The notes beneath the pieces are model-generated. The model saw only the letters and a program-made list of their open reading frames with translations. It was not told where the DNA came from and did not search any database. This document shows positions 36,056 through 44,837 of a DNA stretch of 64,000 nucleotides, one piece after another. Position numbers and translations under genes: made by a program. Location of the stretch: positions 496,001-560,000 of the forward strand of contig NZ_CP076457.1 of assembly GCF_018866325.1 (NCBI RefSeq), read 5' to 3'. Position 1 is the stretch's first letter. Each line of letters opens with the position of its first letter. The stretch comes from Streptomyces sp. YPW6. Its GTDB lineage: Bacteria > Actinomycetota > Actinomycetes > Streptomycetales > Streptomycetaceae.

Positions 36056-36897
36056 TTCTGCTCTCGATTCGGATCGTCGATACCTGGGGCGTCGTGCGGG
36101 CGGGAAAGATAGAGCTGTGCGTAGAGCCAGCCTTCCGTTTCGAGGCCCCTCGCATCCACTCCGGCGGCCGACATGCTCTCGAGCACGAGCCCCTGTTCCT
36201 GCGGGGAGGCGAATCGGCGCTGTTTGAACACCTCGTCGACGCGGACGGTGCGGTAGCCCAGTCCTCCCAGTGCCTGCTCCACGGGGTCGAAGGGGAACAT
36301 GCGCAGCACGAAGTGCGCCATCCAGGGCCGCCGGGGGCCCTGCGCCTCGACGATCCGAACGAGTGTCCGCTCGGTGACGTAGCCGAGGCAGCCTGTCGAG
36401 ATCACCAGGTCCGCCCCGGCGAGCTGGGCGCGCTGTCGCGGCGTGGGCTCGTTCATCTCCAGGTCAGCGTGCACCGCGTCGTCGAGGAACCCAGCTTCTT
36501 GCGCGTAGGACAGTGCTTGGCGGGAGGTGTCGAGGCCGGTGAAACGGATGCGCTGGGCGGGCTGGTGCGAGCGGGACAGCTTCCGGTCGCGGACGAGCAG
36601 AGCCTCCCGGCTCTTCCCGTCGAGGCCCTCGTCGCCGTAGCGGGCGTAGAGCTCGTCCACGGTCACGTCGTACTTGAGAAGTGCGGCGTTGATTCCGTAC
36701 GAGCAGCCGATGTCCACGATGTGGGGCACGGTGACGTGCCGGGCCTCCCGGTACTCCTTCACGAGTTTCGCGAAGTAGGGCTTCGCCTGCTGTGGAACGC
36801 AGTAGCCGAGGGGGCGCAGCAGGCGGAAGTAGGCCCGGGGATCGGGCTGCGTGTAGATGTGGTCGAGCGTGACTTTCCCGGTCGCGTCGAAACGCAC
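36052..36897 (-). CDS. Class I SAM-dependent methyltransferase
   Basis: A 281-residue enzyme with SAM motif I as VDIGCSYGINAALL (about 62-75), an acidic motif II region (FTGLDTSRQALSYAQ) and motif III-like ADLVISTGCLGYVTE. The N-terminal cap has YFRLLRPLGYCVPQQAKPYF. The acceptor is unknown. GTG 36897 has GAGGAG 8 bases upstream. Middle gene of a tight three-gene unit with the 2OG oxygenase (60 bp upstream) and the carnitine acyltransferase homologue (overlapping). Confidence 0.82.
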   Translation of the reverse strand: MRFDATGKVTLDHIYTQPDPRAYFRLLRPLGYCVPQQAKPYFAKLVKEYREARHVTVPHIVDIGCSYGINAALLKYDVTVDELYARYGDEGLDGKSREALLVRDRKLSRSHQPAQRIRFTGLDTSRQALSYAQEAGFLDDAVHADLEMNEPTPRQRAQLAGADLVISTGCLGYVTERTLVRIVEAQGPRRPWMAHFVLRMFPFDPVEQALGGLGYRTVRVDEVFKQRRFASPQEQGLVLESMSAAGVDARGLETEGWLYAQLYLSRPHDAPGIDDPNREQN

Positions 36898-36957
36898 AGG
36901 GCTTACTCCTCGTCGATCGCAGAGTGGGGGCGGCGGCTGTGCCGATCAGTGGGTCGG

Positions 36958-37827
36958 TCAGTCCAGCAGCGCGTCGCCCCGGACGGCCCGGCCCTCGGCC
37001 GCCAGATGCTCGGGCAGTACGCGGCCGAAGAGCTGCCGGGTGCGGGCCACGCTGCCGACGACGCCGGGGCGCTCGCTGTAGGCGAAGATCGCAGAGTGGC
37101 GTGCGACGCCGCCCCGGACGGGGCTGACCCGGTGCAGCGAGTAGCGGCCCTTGAACAGCTGCAGGTCACCCGGTTGCAGGGGAAGGCTGCGGACGAGTGC
37201 CCCGCCCCGGCCTTCGAGCACGTCCCGGACGTCGTCGAATCCCTCGTCGTGCGCGGACCGGATGCCCGGGCAGTATTCGAAGTCACCGCCGACCTCGGCC
37301 TGTTGGGTGAGCATGCTGACCGTGTACTCGTTGGTGTCGAAGTGCCAGGGGTGTTCCCTGTCCGGCGCGACGACGTTGAGTACGAGCCCGGAGAGCGGGT
37401 CCGCGAGTTCATAGAGCGCCGGAAGTCCGAAGCACAGTGCGACGAAACGGTGGAACAGTTCGTCGGAGTAGAGGCGGCTGATGACGGCGTCGTCGGGGAT
37501 GCGGTCCCGGGCGACGAAGGCGTTGCCGCGCTCGAAGGTCTTCCGGCCCGGATGGCCGTCCGGCAGTTCAACGTCCACCGCGATGTTGTAGACGTTGACC
37601 GTTTCGGTGTCGAAGTGCGCCCGGGGCGCGATGGCCGCGCACTCGCGACTCAGCGTGTCGCGCAGTGACGGACGGATGAAGTCGGGCAGCACGGTGCAGC
37701 CGAGGGCGGACAGTTCACGCCGGGCGCGGGACACCACGGCGCGGCCCTCGGCGCTGTCGAGTTCCGGCAAGGGGTAGCGGGCGGTGTCGACGACCTGGTC
37801 CAGTGTTGCGGCTTCCAAAGAGCTCAC
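36958..37827 (-). CDS. Fe(II)/2-oxoglutarate oxygenase (BesD/HalD-like family, hydroxylase-type metal site)
   Basis: A 289-residue non-heme iron oxygenase. The metal motif is HPWHFDTNEYTVSMLTQ: the HxD pattern (His-Phe-Asp) is intact, and the distal His is in YSLHRVSP, with the 2OG-binding Arg in GGVARHS. In halogenases of this family the Asp is replaced by Gly/Ala, so this one should hydroxylate or otherwise oxidise. Known relatives act on free amino acids such as lysine. GTG 37827 is preceded by GGAGAGG at 5 bases; the frame is open to 37878. First gene of the cassette. Confidence 0.8.
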   Translation of the reverse strand: MSSLEAATLDQVVDTARYPLPELDSAEGRAVVSRARRELSALGCTVLPDFIRPSLRDTLSRECAAIAPRAHFDTETVNVYNIAVDVELPDGHPGRKTFERGNAFVARDRIPDDAVISRLYSDELFHRFVALCFGLPALYELADPLSGLVLNVVAPDREHPWHFDTNEYTVSMLTQQAEVGGDFEYCPGIRSAHDEGFDDVRDVLEGRGGALVRSLPLQPGDLQLFKGRYSLHRVSPVRGGVARHSAIFAYSERPGVVGSVARTRQLFGRVLPEHLAAEGRAVRGDALLD

Positions 37828-37886
37828 TCGATCCTCTCCACGTGGCGGGCAGACCGTTCCGAAGTGTCCTGCCCCCACCTCGGCTC

Positions 37887-37911
37887 TTCAGTAACTGAAC
37901 TGACGAGTAAC
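37887..37911. promoter_or_regulatory. Operator-like repeats upstream of the oxygenase cassette
   Basis: TTCAGT-A-ACTGAA (37887-37899) is a perfect 13-bp palindrome, and AGTAAC occurs twice in direct orientation at 37890 and 37906, 16 bp apart. The site lies 60 bp before the GTG of the minus-strand oxygenase, where a promoter would be. The regulator is not encoded in the immediate neighbourhood. Confidence 0.45.
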
Positions 37912-37971
37912 CGAGTTGAAGCTCCCACAGCGCCGCCGGATTGTCTGTGACGCGCCCCACTGAACCCTGGG

Positions 37972-38880
37972 GTGCAGCGTTTGTGGCTCGCCAGCCTGCC
38001 GGCCTCCGTACGGCGCCCCGTTGACCGGCCCGACGGCATCCTGCTCATCCTCGACCACGTGCCCCAGGCTGCCCCGCCGCCACTGCCGGAGGTGCTGGAC
38101 GGCTGGGTGCCCCCTGACTATGCCGGGACGCAGACGGTGAGGATCCGCCGCTCGCGAGCGAAGAACCGGGGAAGAAGTTGGTGCGCGCCGAGGACGGTCG
38201 CCAATGGCGGGAGGAGGCCGACGGCCACAGCGTCCGCCGCGAGGACGCGGCCGAGGTGTTGCGGGCCTACGGACCGTGGTTGGCGCGGTGGGGCCGCTGA
38301 GCCGAGCGGGAGCGGGCCGAGCGGGCCCTGCGCGAGCTGTACGAGCAGGTCTACCACTGGCACCAGAAACTGCCCCAGCAGGACGATCAGCTCGAACTCG
38401 TGCTCGTCACTGGCCTGTTGACATGGAGCGATCCGCACGGCGACGCCGCCCATCGTCATATTCTCACCCACCGGGTGGCGACTTCGGTGGACCGCAAAAC
38501 CGCCCGGCTCACTGTCCGACTGATGGCAGAAGGGGCGGTACGGCTGGAGGACCAGGCATTCCTCGACACCGACGACGGCTGGGCCCCCCGAGCGGTCGGC
38601 CGCGCTCACCGAGGAGATCGCGGCCCAGTCGCTACACCTCCTCGGTGAGGCAGAGGTGTACCGGCACCCGGAGACCGCTCCAGGGTACGGCGGTGTCCTC
38701 GCCGCCATCGTGCAGCGCGTCCGCGACAACGCCGATCACCACTCCTGGATCGCGGCCCACTCGCCCAGAACCCACGTCACCGACGAACTACCGTTCGCTG
38801 ACCCGAGTGGGACCACAGCGGACGCGGGCTGCCCAAAGAGGCGCGGTCTCGCCTGCGGGATGCAGGTCGGTCCCGGGTGA
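37972..38880 (+). pseudogene. Decayed helicase/AAA-type protein fragment
   Basis: Plus-strand coding remnants in several frames: ILLILDHVPQAAPPPLPEVL and DGWVPPDYAGTQ in one frame; ALRELYEQVYHWHQKLPQQD and LVTGLLTWSDPHGDAAHRHI..TARLTVRLMAEGAVRLEDQ in a second; IAAQSLHLLGEAEVYRHPET in a third. A TGA at 38298 interrupts the second frame and at least two frameshifts are needed to join the pieces. The pattern resembles the N-terminal region of large AAA/DNA2-like helicases (DUF4011-type) that occur in accessory islands; that assignment is from memory and tentative. No intact gene is present from 37912 to 39099. Confidence 0.5.
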
Positions 38881-39099
38881 CCGACAGTGGATCAGGCCGC
38901 ACCTTCGTGTTCGCACCATCGCGCGTCTTCGCGTTCACAGCGTCACAGGGAGTCACCTCAAGGAGAAGCCATTCGCGCCGCCGGCGCCGGACCTGGTCGG
39001 CATCGTGGACGAGCGCTCCGCCTGATCGCCGACGGGAGCGTCCCGACGATGCCCCGCGTGGCGAGCGGGAGCCGTGCCGAGATCACAGGAAGGAACGAG

Positions 39100-39534
39100 A
39101 TGACCGCCAACGAATTCGATCAGATGTTCCCGCTCGGGGAGAAGAACGACGCCTTCGCGCAGTACTTCATCGGGCAGAGCTACCTGGCGCCGCTCGCCTC
39201 GGGGAGCGTCCCGGTCAGCAACGTCTCCTTCGAGCCGGGATGCCGGAACAACTGGCACATCCACCACGGCACGGGCGGCGGCGGGGACCAGATCCTGCTG
39301 TGCACGGCGGGCAGCGGCTGGTATCAGGCCGAGGGCGAGGATCCCGTCGGCATGGAGCCGGGAACCGTGGTCCGCGTCCCGGCGGGCACGAAGCACTGGC
39401 ACGGTGCGAAGGCCGACGCGTGGTTCTCCCACCTGGCCTTCATCACGCCGGGCGAGGACGTCAGCAACGAATGGCTCGAGCCGGTCACCGACGAGGTGTA
39501 CGGCAGGCTGCCGAAGAACGGAGCGAACGCATGA
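39100..39534 (+). CDS. Cupin domain protein
   Basis: A 144-residue single-cupin protein, with motif 1 NNWHIHHGTGGGGDQILLCTAG and motif 2 PGTVVRVPAGTKHWHGA giving a His-rich metal site. It is similar to proteins annotated as carboxymuconolactone decarboxylase-associated or dioxygenase-like cupins. The stop overlaps the start of the aldo/keto reductase gene (ATGA), so the two are co-translated and may act on the same carbonyl or quinone substrate. AGGAAGGA ribosome site. Confidence 0.85.
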   Translation: MTANEFDQMFPLGEKNDAFAQYFIGQSYLAPLASGSVPVSNVSFEPGCRNNWHIHHGTGGGGDQILLCTAGSGWYQAEGEDPVGMEPGTVVRVPAGTKHWHGAKADAWFSHLAFITPGEDVSNEWLEPVTDEVYGRLPKNGANA

Positions 39535-40388
39535 GCATCCTGGACGAGACGTACACCCTGGCGAACGGCGTCGAGATCCCCAAGCTGGGGCTCGGCACCT
39601 GGTTCATCGACGACGACAAGGCGGCCGACGCGGTCCGCGCGGCCGTGGAGACCGGCTACCGCAACATCGACACCGCCCAGGCGTACGGCAACGAGCGCGG
39701 TGTCGGCGAGGGTGTGCGCACCTCGGAGGTCTCCCGCGACGCGCTGTTCGTCTCGACCAAGCTCGCGGCGGAGATCAAGGACTACGACCGGGCACGCGCA
39801 GCGATCGACGGCTCTCTGGAGAAGCTGGGCCTGGAGTACGTCGACCTGATGCTGATCCACAGCCCGCAGCCGTGGAACGACTTCCGCGGCGGCGACTACG
39901 CCGAGGGCAACCGCGAGGCCTGGCGCGCCCTGGAGGACGCCCACCGGGCCGGCACGCTCCGGTCCATCGGCGTCTCCAACTTCCAGCAGCACGACCTGGA
40001 CAACCTCCTGCGGGGCGCGACCGTCACCCCGCACGTCAACCAGTTGCTCGTGCACGCCGGCAACACCCCCTCCGACCTCCTGGCCTACTGCGAGAGCCGG
40101 CGGATCCTCGTCGAGGCGTACTCACCGATCGCCCACGGCGCGATCCTGAAGAACGCCGAGGTCCGGGCGATGGCCGAGAAGTACGGGGTGTCCGTCCCCC
40201 AGCTGTGCATCCGCTACACCCTCCAGCTGGGCACCGTGTCGCTGCCGAAGACGGCGAACCCCGAGCACATGCGCTCCAACGCCGAGGTCGGCTTCGAGAT
40301 CTCCGGCGACGACATGGACACCCTTCGCGACCTGCGTGACGTGGACTACGGCGAGCACAGCGTCTTCCCCGTCTACAGCGGCAAGTGA
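39531..40388 (+). CDS. Aldo/keto reductase
   Basis: A 285-residue (beta/alpha)8 NADPH-dependent reductase. Family signature GYRNIDTAQAYGNERGVGEG holds Asp and Tyr of the catalytic tetrad, VSTKLAAEIK the Lys, and DLMLIHSPQPW the His. SIGVSNF and the C-terminal IPK-like SLPKTANPEHMRSN bind NADPH. 2,5-diketo-gluconate reductase-like in type. Coupled to the upstream cupin gene by a 4-bp overlap. Confidence 0.9.
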   Translation: MSILDETYTLANGVEIPKLGLGTWFIDDDKAADAVRAAVETGYRNIDTAQAYGNERGVGEGVRTSEVSRDALFVSTKLAAEIKDYDRARAAIDGSLEKLGLEYVDLMLIHSPQPWNDFRGGDYAEGNREAWRALEDAHRAGTLRSIGVSNFQQHDLDNLLRGATVTPHVNQLLVHAGNTPSDLLAYCESRRILVEAYSPIAHGAILKNAEVRAMAEKYGVSVPQLCIRYTLQLGTVSLPKTANPEHMRSNAEVGFEISGDDMDTLRDLRDVDYGEHSVFPVYSGK

Positions 40389-40432
40389 CCTCGGACTCCG
40401 CCGGAAGCCGGAATGCGGCAACCGAGGGGGCA

Positions 40433-40478
40433 GGCGGCAGCCGGGGGCGCTTCAGCCCCTCGGAGCCGGGCTGCCGCC
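40433..40478. terminator. Convergent hairpin after aldo/keto reductase
   Basis: Stem GGCGGCAGCC (40433-40442) with GGCTGCCGCC (40469-40478). The region between also pairs (CCGGGGGC with GCCCCTCGG). The right arm lies in the last codons of the convergent nhaA gene (stop at 40452). Confidence 0.45.
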
Positions 40479-41783
40479 GTCGGCCGGGCCGCCCGGACTT
40501 CCGACCCCCCGGCCCTGGTAGATGTCCGGGATGCCGTCGGCGTCGCTGTCCACGTCCTCCGCCTCGCAGAGTTCCCGGTAGAGCCGGTTGCGGCGGCGCA
40601 GCAGCGCTGCCGCGACGGCGGCGGAGAGCACGGAGGCGAGCAGGACGGCAGCCTTCACCTCGTCGCCCAGCGCGGTGCCGGGAAAGGCGAGGTCCCCGAT
40701 GAGGAGGGCCACGGTGAACCCGATGCCCCCCAGCGTCGCGAGCCCGAACACATCAGCCCAGGCGAGATCGGGATTGAGCCGCGCCCGCGTGTACCGGACC
40801 GCGAGGTACGTGCCCGCGAAGATGCCCACCGTCTTGCCGACCGTGAGGCCGAGCACGACACCCAGCGTCTCCGGCCGGGTGAACACGTCCGCGAACGCTT
40901 TCGCGGAGACGTCGATACCGGCGGCGAACAGGGCGAACAGCGGTACGGCCACACTGGCGGAGAACGGGTGGAGCACGTGCTGGGTACGAGCGGCGGGCGA
41001 CGCCTCCTCGCCCTTGTCCGGCGTGGTGCGCAGGATCAGCCCCATGGCCACTCCGGCGACCGTGGCGTGGACACCGCTGTTGTACGTCAGCGCCCAGACG
41101 ACGATTCCCAGCGGCGCGTACCACCACCAGCCCTTCACCCGCCTGCGCTGCAGGACGAAGAAGACGACCAGACCGATCACGGCACCGCCCAGCGCGAAGA
41201 GGTTCAGGTCGCTGGTGAAGAAGACCGCGATGACCAGGATCGCGCCCAGGTCGTCGACCACCGCGAGCGTGAGGAGGAAAGCCCTCAGCGCCGCGGGCAG
41301 GTGCGTGCTGATGACGGCCAGGACGGCAAGCGCGAACGCGATGTCCGTCGCCATCGGCACGGCCCAGCCGTCGTGCGAGCCGCCGCCTGCGCCGGACACC
41401 GTGAGATAGACGGCCGCGGGCACGATCATGCCGCTTGCGGCGGCGATGACCGGCAGGGCGGCCGTCGCCGGCGTACGCAGCTCCCCCGAGACCATCTCGC
41501 GCTTCAGTTCGATGCCCGCGATCAGGAAGAACACCGAGAGCAGGCCGTCCGAGGTCCAGTGCCCGACCGACAGGTCGAGTCCCAGCGCGGGCACGCCGAA
41601 GTGGAAGTCGCGGACCTGCTCGTAGACCTCCCGCCAGGGACTGTTCGCCCAGACCAGCGCCACCACGGCGGCGCCGAGCAGGGCGAGCCCGCCGACGGTC
41701 TCGGCTCGCAGAGCGCTGGCGATGGCCTGACGCTCGGGCCAGGGCAGAACGCCCAGGAAGCGCGGACGCGGACCGGTGCTCAC
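40452..41783 (-). CDS. nhaA: Na+/H+ antiporter NhaA
   Basis: A 443-residue integral membrane antiporter with about twelve helices. It contains the NhaA signatures DGLLSVFFLIAGIELKREM, PMATDIAFALAVLAVI (ion-binding Asp of TDIAF) and VVDDLGAILVIAVFF (the paired Asp-Asp of the transport site). It exchanges Na+ for H+ for pH and salt homeostasis. GTG 41783 has GGAGG six bases upstream; the open frame to 41834 is not conserved. The C-terminus has a polar tail of about 45 residues. Confidence 0.93.
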   Translation of the reverse strand: MSTGPRPRFLGVLPWPERQAIASALRAETVGGLALLGAAVVALVWANSPWREVYEQVRDFHFGVPALGLDLSVGHWTSDGLLSVFFLIAGIELKREMVSGELRTPATAALPVIAAASGMIVPAAVYLTVSGAGGGSHDGWAVPMATDIAFALAVLAVISTHLPAALRAFLLTLAVVDDLGAILVIAVFFTSDLNLFALGGAVIGLVVFFVLQRRRVKGWWWYAPLGIVVWALTYNSGVHATVAGVAMGLILRTTPDKGEEASPAARTQHVLHPFSASVAVPLFALFAAGIDVSAKAFADVFTRPETLGVVLGLTVGKTVGIFAGTYLAVRYTRARLNPDLAWADVFGLATLGGIGFTVALLIGDLAFPGTALGDEVKAAVLLASVLSAAVAAALLRRRNRLYRELCEAEDVDSDADGIPDIYQGRGVGSPGGPADGGSPAPRG

Positions 41784-41971
41784 AGAAGGACCTCCGAGTG
41801 GACGAGACGGCGGGGGCGTGGAGCTCTTCTCCACACCCCCGGACTTCCCGCCTCACCAGGCAACTCTTGACTCATTCCTCACACCGTAACCCGGGCCGCG
41901 CGAGCGGCAGCGCTCCTGACGCCCCGGCCGGACCTGCTGCACGGGACCACGAGAAGCGGGTGAGCCCCCGG

Positions 41972-42475
41972 TCAGGGCAGGCGCTGTCCGGGGGCGGCGT
42001 CCAGGCGTACGAGGGTGAGGGAAGGCCCTGCCCCCGGGTCCGCGGGGGCAACGTCGGGGCCGGGGGTTCCCGGAGTGCGGCGGAGCCGTCGCCCGGCGCG
42101 GGGCGGCTGGTGGGAGGTCCCCGTCATGGTCTTCTCGGCTTCGTCGTCGTCGAGAAGATGGGCGGTGACGGCGTAGTGGCGGTTGCGGACCTGGATCGTG
42201 GTCAGGGGCAGCGCGTCGAGGTCCTGGTACCAGGCCGCATCGGGCGTGGAGGCCAGGAGCCAGTGGCCTCGCTTCGCGTCGTACGCCATGACCTTCAGCG
42301 CCGTGTGCCGGATGTCGCCGCTGCTCCGGTCGGTGTGGTGCAGGAGCAGGTGGTGGCGGCCGAGAACCGGCCCGAGACCCACGCGGTACAGGGCCACGGG
42401 CAACCGTGCGAGCCATCCGCGCCAGCCGTCGCGCGGAAGGGGGGCACGGAGGCCACTGTTTCGTGCTGACGTCAT
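41972..42475 (-). CDS. Deazaflavin (F420)-dependent nitroreductase-like protein
   Basis: A 167-residue split-beta-barrel protein of the DDN/Rv3547 family: LPVALYRVGLGPVLGRHHLLLHHTDRSSG, then VMAYDAKRGHWLLAS and DAAWYQDLDALPLTTIQV. The family binds F420 or acts in quinone reduction. The C-terminal 45 residues are a Pro/Arg-rich tail without similarity. Substrate unknown. GAGGAGG precedes ATG 42475. Confidence 0.75.
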   Translation of the reverse strand: MTSARNSGLRAPLPRDGWRGWLARLPVALYRVGLGPVLGRHHLLLHHTDRSSGDIRHTALKVMAYDAKRGHWLLASTPDAAWYQDLDALPLTTIQVRNRHYAVTAHLLDDDEAEKTMTGTSHQPPRAGRRLRRTPGTPGPDVAPADPGAGPSLTLVRLDAAPGQRLP

Positions 42476-42535
42476 CGAGCCGCCTCCTCTGGCTGCTCAG
42501 GGGAAACCGATTGCGTAACGGAAGCCGCACCTGAC

Positions 42536-42568
42536 CTTTAGCTTGAGCAATCTTTGCATAATCTAAAG
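42536..42568. promoter_or_regulatory. AT-rich dyad in divergent promoter
   Basis: CTTTAG (42536-42541) and CTAAAG (42563-42568) flank an AT-rich spacer containing TGCATAATCT, which has a plausible -10 element for the plus-strand phosphatase gene. The region is shared with the divergent DDN-like gene. The MarR protein encoded after the phosphatase is a candidate binder (inference). Confidence 0.4.
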
Positions 42569-42606
42569 CTCAGTCGTCAAGATGTTGTCGTTCCGCTGGG
42601 AGTGCA

Positions 42607-43671
42607 GTGATCACTGAGAAGCAAAGGGAGAGCAGGCTGGTGCTGTCCTGGTTGCCGATCGTGGTGATGGCGGTCGTGGCCGCGGTGGACCTCGCCGCCG
42701 GTCCGGAGGGCGGCTTCCTTCCGCTGGTGTCGCTGGGCCCCGCCTTCGCCGGGCTGATCGGCACCTGGCGGCGTACCGCTCTCATCGGCTGCGTCGCGCT
42801 GCTGCTGTGCGTCGGCCTGGGCCTGTACGACGGGCTGTTCGACACGCGTCGCGGTTACACGGCGATGGCCTCGGTGGCCGGGGTGACGCTGGCCGGGGTC
42901 CTGGCCGCCGGGTCGCGGATGCGCCGGGAGGCGGAGCTGGCCGGGGTGCGCTCGATCGCCGAGGTGGCCCAGAGCGTGCTGCAGCGGCCCGTGCCCCGCC
43001 ATGTCGGCGGGCTGAGAGTGGCTGTCTCGTACACGTCCGCGGTCGCGGAGTCACGCATCGGCGGCGATCTGTACGAGGCGGTGGCGTCTCCGCACGGCGT
43101 CCGCGTCATCGTCGGGGACGTCCAGGGCAAGGGTCTCGCCGCCGTGGAGACGGCGGCATCCGTCCTCGGTGTGTTCCGGGAGGCTGCGTACGAGGAGCCC
43201 GATCTGGCCATGGTCGCGGCGCGGCTGGAGCGTACCGTGGCCCGCGAGGCGGACGGAGAGAAGTTCGTGACCGCCATCCTCGCCGAGATCGACACGGAGC
43301 AGCGGTCCGCGGTCTTCCTGAACTGCGGCCACCCCCCGCCGATGATCGTCCGCAAGGACGGTTCCGTCGACTTCCCCCGCCCTCCCGCCTACGCACTGCC
43401 GCTGGGGCTGGGCATGCACGGCGGTGAGACCCCCCAGCCGCACCGGTGCGAGTTCGCTCCGGGCGACCGCCTCCTCCTCTACACCGACGGGGTCACCGAA
43501 GCCCGTGGCGCCGACGGAGACTTCTACCCCCTCGGGGAGCGAGCCGGGCTGCTGCGCACCTCGGACGCCGGGGAAGGCCTCGAAGCGTTGCGCGCGGACG
43601 TCGTGCGTCATGCGAACGGCCCCCTCCACGACGACGCGGCGATGGTCCTCCTGCGCCACCGGAGGCGGTGA
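42607..43671 (+). CDS. Membrane-anchored PP2C (SpoIIE-type) phosphatase
   Basis: A 354-residue protein with an N-terminal membrane part (three to four helices within residues 12-105) and a cytoplasmic PP2C domain (about 130-354). The metal motifs are canonical: RIGGDLYEA and VIVGDVQGKGLAAVETAA, then LNCGHPPP, LLLYTDGVTEAR and DDAAMVLL. It probably dephosphorylates a STAS antagonist in a sigma-factor switch. GTG 42607 has GGGAG just upstream. The MarR gene follows 58 bp later. Confidence 0.88.
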   Translation: MITEKQRESRLVLSWLPIVVMAVVAAVDLAAGPEGGFLPLVSLGPAFAGLIGTWRRTALIGCVALLLCVGLGLYDGLFDTRRGYTAMASVAGVTLAGVLAAGSRMRREAELAGVRSIAEVAQSVLQRPVPRHVGGLRVAVSYTSAVAESRIGGDLYEAVASPHGVRVIVGDVQGKGLAAVETAASVLGVFREAAYEEPDLAMVAARLERTVAREADGEKFVTAILAEIDTEQRSAVFLNCGHPPPMIVRKDGSVDFPRPPAYALPLGLGMHGGETPQPHRCEFAPGDRLLLYTDGVTEARGADGDFYPLGERAGLLRTSDAGEGLEALRADVVRHANGPLHDDAAMVLLRHRRR

Positions 43672-43729
43672 GGCATGGGCCCCGGGGTGCGTGGTACGCG
43701 CCGCGTCGAGAGCAGGATAGAAAGGTGCC

Positions 43730-44254
43730 ATGGCCAGGAAAGTGGCTCCGGCGGAGCGTATGGACGATGTGGACGCGGTGACCCAGGCGGTGCTGACGGC
43801 TTCGCGACTGCTGGTCGCGGTGTCGGCGCGCTCGCTGGCGGAGGTCGAGGAGCGGGTGACGCTGCCGCAGTTCCGGATGCTGGTGGTCCTCTCCTCGCGT
43901 GGGGCGACCAAGCTCGTCACGCTGGCGGAGCTGCTGGGGGTGGCGCCCTCGACGGCGATGCGCATGGTCGACCGGCTGATCACGGCGGGACTCGCGGACC
44001 GTCAGACCAACCCGGACAACCGGCGCGAGACCCTGCTGCGGCTCACTGCCGAAGGGAGCCGCGCGGTGGAGGACGTCACGGCACGCCGGCGCCGGGAGAT
44101 CGCTTCGATCGTCTCGCGCCTCGCGCCGCGCCAGCGCACGGCGCTGATCGACGCGCTCACCGACTTCAACGAGGCGGGCGGCGAGCAGCCGGCGCCGCTG
44201 CCGGACGAGGGCCCCGGCCTCCATCCGCTGGGCTGGGGCGAAGCAGCAGGCTGA
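43730..44254 (+). CDS. MarR family transcriptional regulator
   Basis: A 174-residue MarR protein: recognition helices LVTLAELLGVAPSTAMRMVDRLI, wing QTNPDNRRETLLRLTAEG. Likely co-transcribed with the PP2C gene before it and may control that operon or the divergent DDN-like gene. No effector suggested by sequence. Confidence 0.87.
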   Translation: MARKVAPAERMDDVDAVTQAVLTASRLLVAVSARSLAEVEERVTLPQFRMLVVLSSRGATKLVTLAELLGVAPSTAMRMVDRLITAGLADRQTNPDNRRETLLRLTAEGSRAVEDVTARRRREIASIVSRLAPRQRTALIDALTDFNEAGGEQPAPLPDEGPGLHPLGWGEAAG

Positions 44255-44312
44255 CCAGGAGCGTCATCGGGTGTGCTGCTCCGCCTGCGCGACGAGAGGA
44301 GATCCGGACAGC

Positions 44313-44612
44313 ATGAATCGTCCCCCCGCGGGCTCGTCCGCACGATGGGGCCGGGCGCGAGGAGCGCAGGGCGTCGCCCGCCGATCGACCGCGGCCGGGG
44401 CCGGAGCGGATCTGCCGCCTCCCGTGATCGTGCACACCGCACACGAGGACGGCGGCCGGTATGTCACGGTTCGGGGCAAGCAACTCGGTCTGGCCCGTTC
44501 GGTCTCCGAGGTCATCGATCTCCTGTGCTCGGTGGGGATCGATCTCGACGTCGAGGAGATCGCCACACCGGCCCTGATCGAGTGGCGGGGCGGAGGACCC
44601 GACCGTTGGTGA
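44313..44612 (+). CDS. Hypothetical protein
   Basis: A 99-residue protein from ATG 44313 (GAGGAG upstream). The N-terminal 40 residues are basic and low complexity; the rest (PPPVIVHTAHEDGGRYVTVRGKQLGLARSVSEVIDLLCSVGIDLDVEEIATPALIEWRGGG) alternates strand and helix like a small folded domain. I do not recognise a family. The gap from 44613 to 44837 holds no gene I can support. Confidence 0.6.
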   Translation: MNRPPAGSSARWGRARGAQGVARRSTAAGAGADLPPPVIVHTAHEDGGRYVTVRGKQLGLARSVSEVIDLLCSVGIDLDVEEIATPALIEWRGGGPDRW

Positions 44613-44837
44613 CGGAAGCCCCGGCCCGCGCTCCTGCCGGGTTCGCCTCGGACGCCCGTGCCTCGTGCCACTAGGATGCGGTGAACGCGTCGCACGGCGC
44701 GCTGGTGTGCCGGGAAGGCTGGTCGGCGTCGACGGGACAGCCGTCCTTTCGGCAGGCGGACACCGGAGAGCGCGAGGGTGGGACACACGTCTCATTCCGC
44801 CCGATGATCTCCGGTGGACACGAAACGGGACCGCGCG

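Noticed and set aside
36958..37827. Halogenase assignment for the BesD/HalD-like protein
   Set aside because: The iron motif keeps His-x-Asp; halogenases of this family need Gly or Ala in place of the Asp to make room for chloride.
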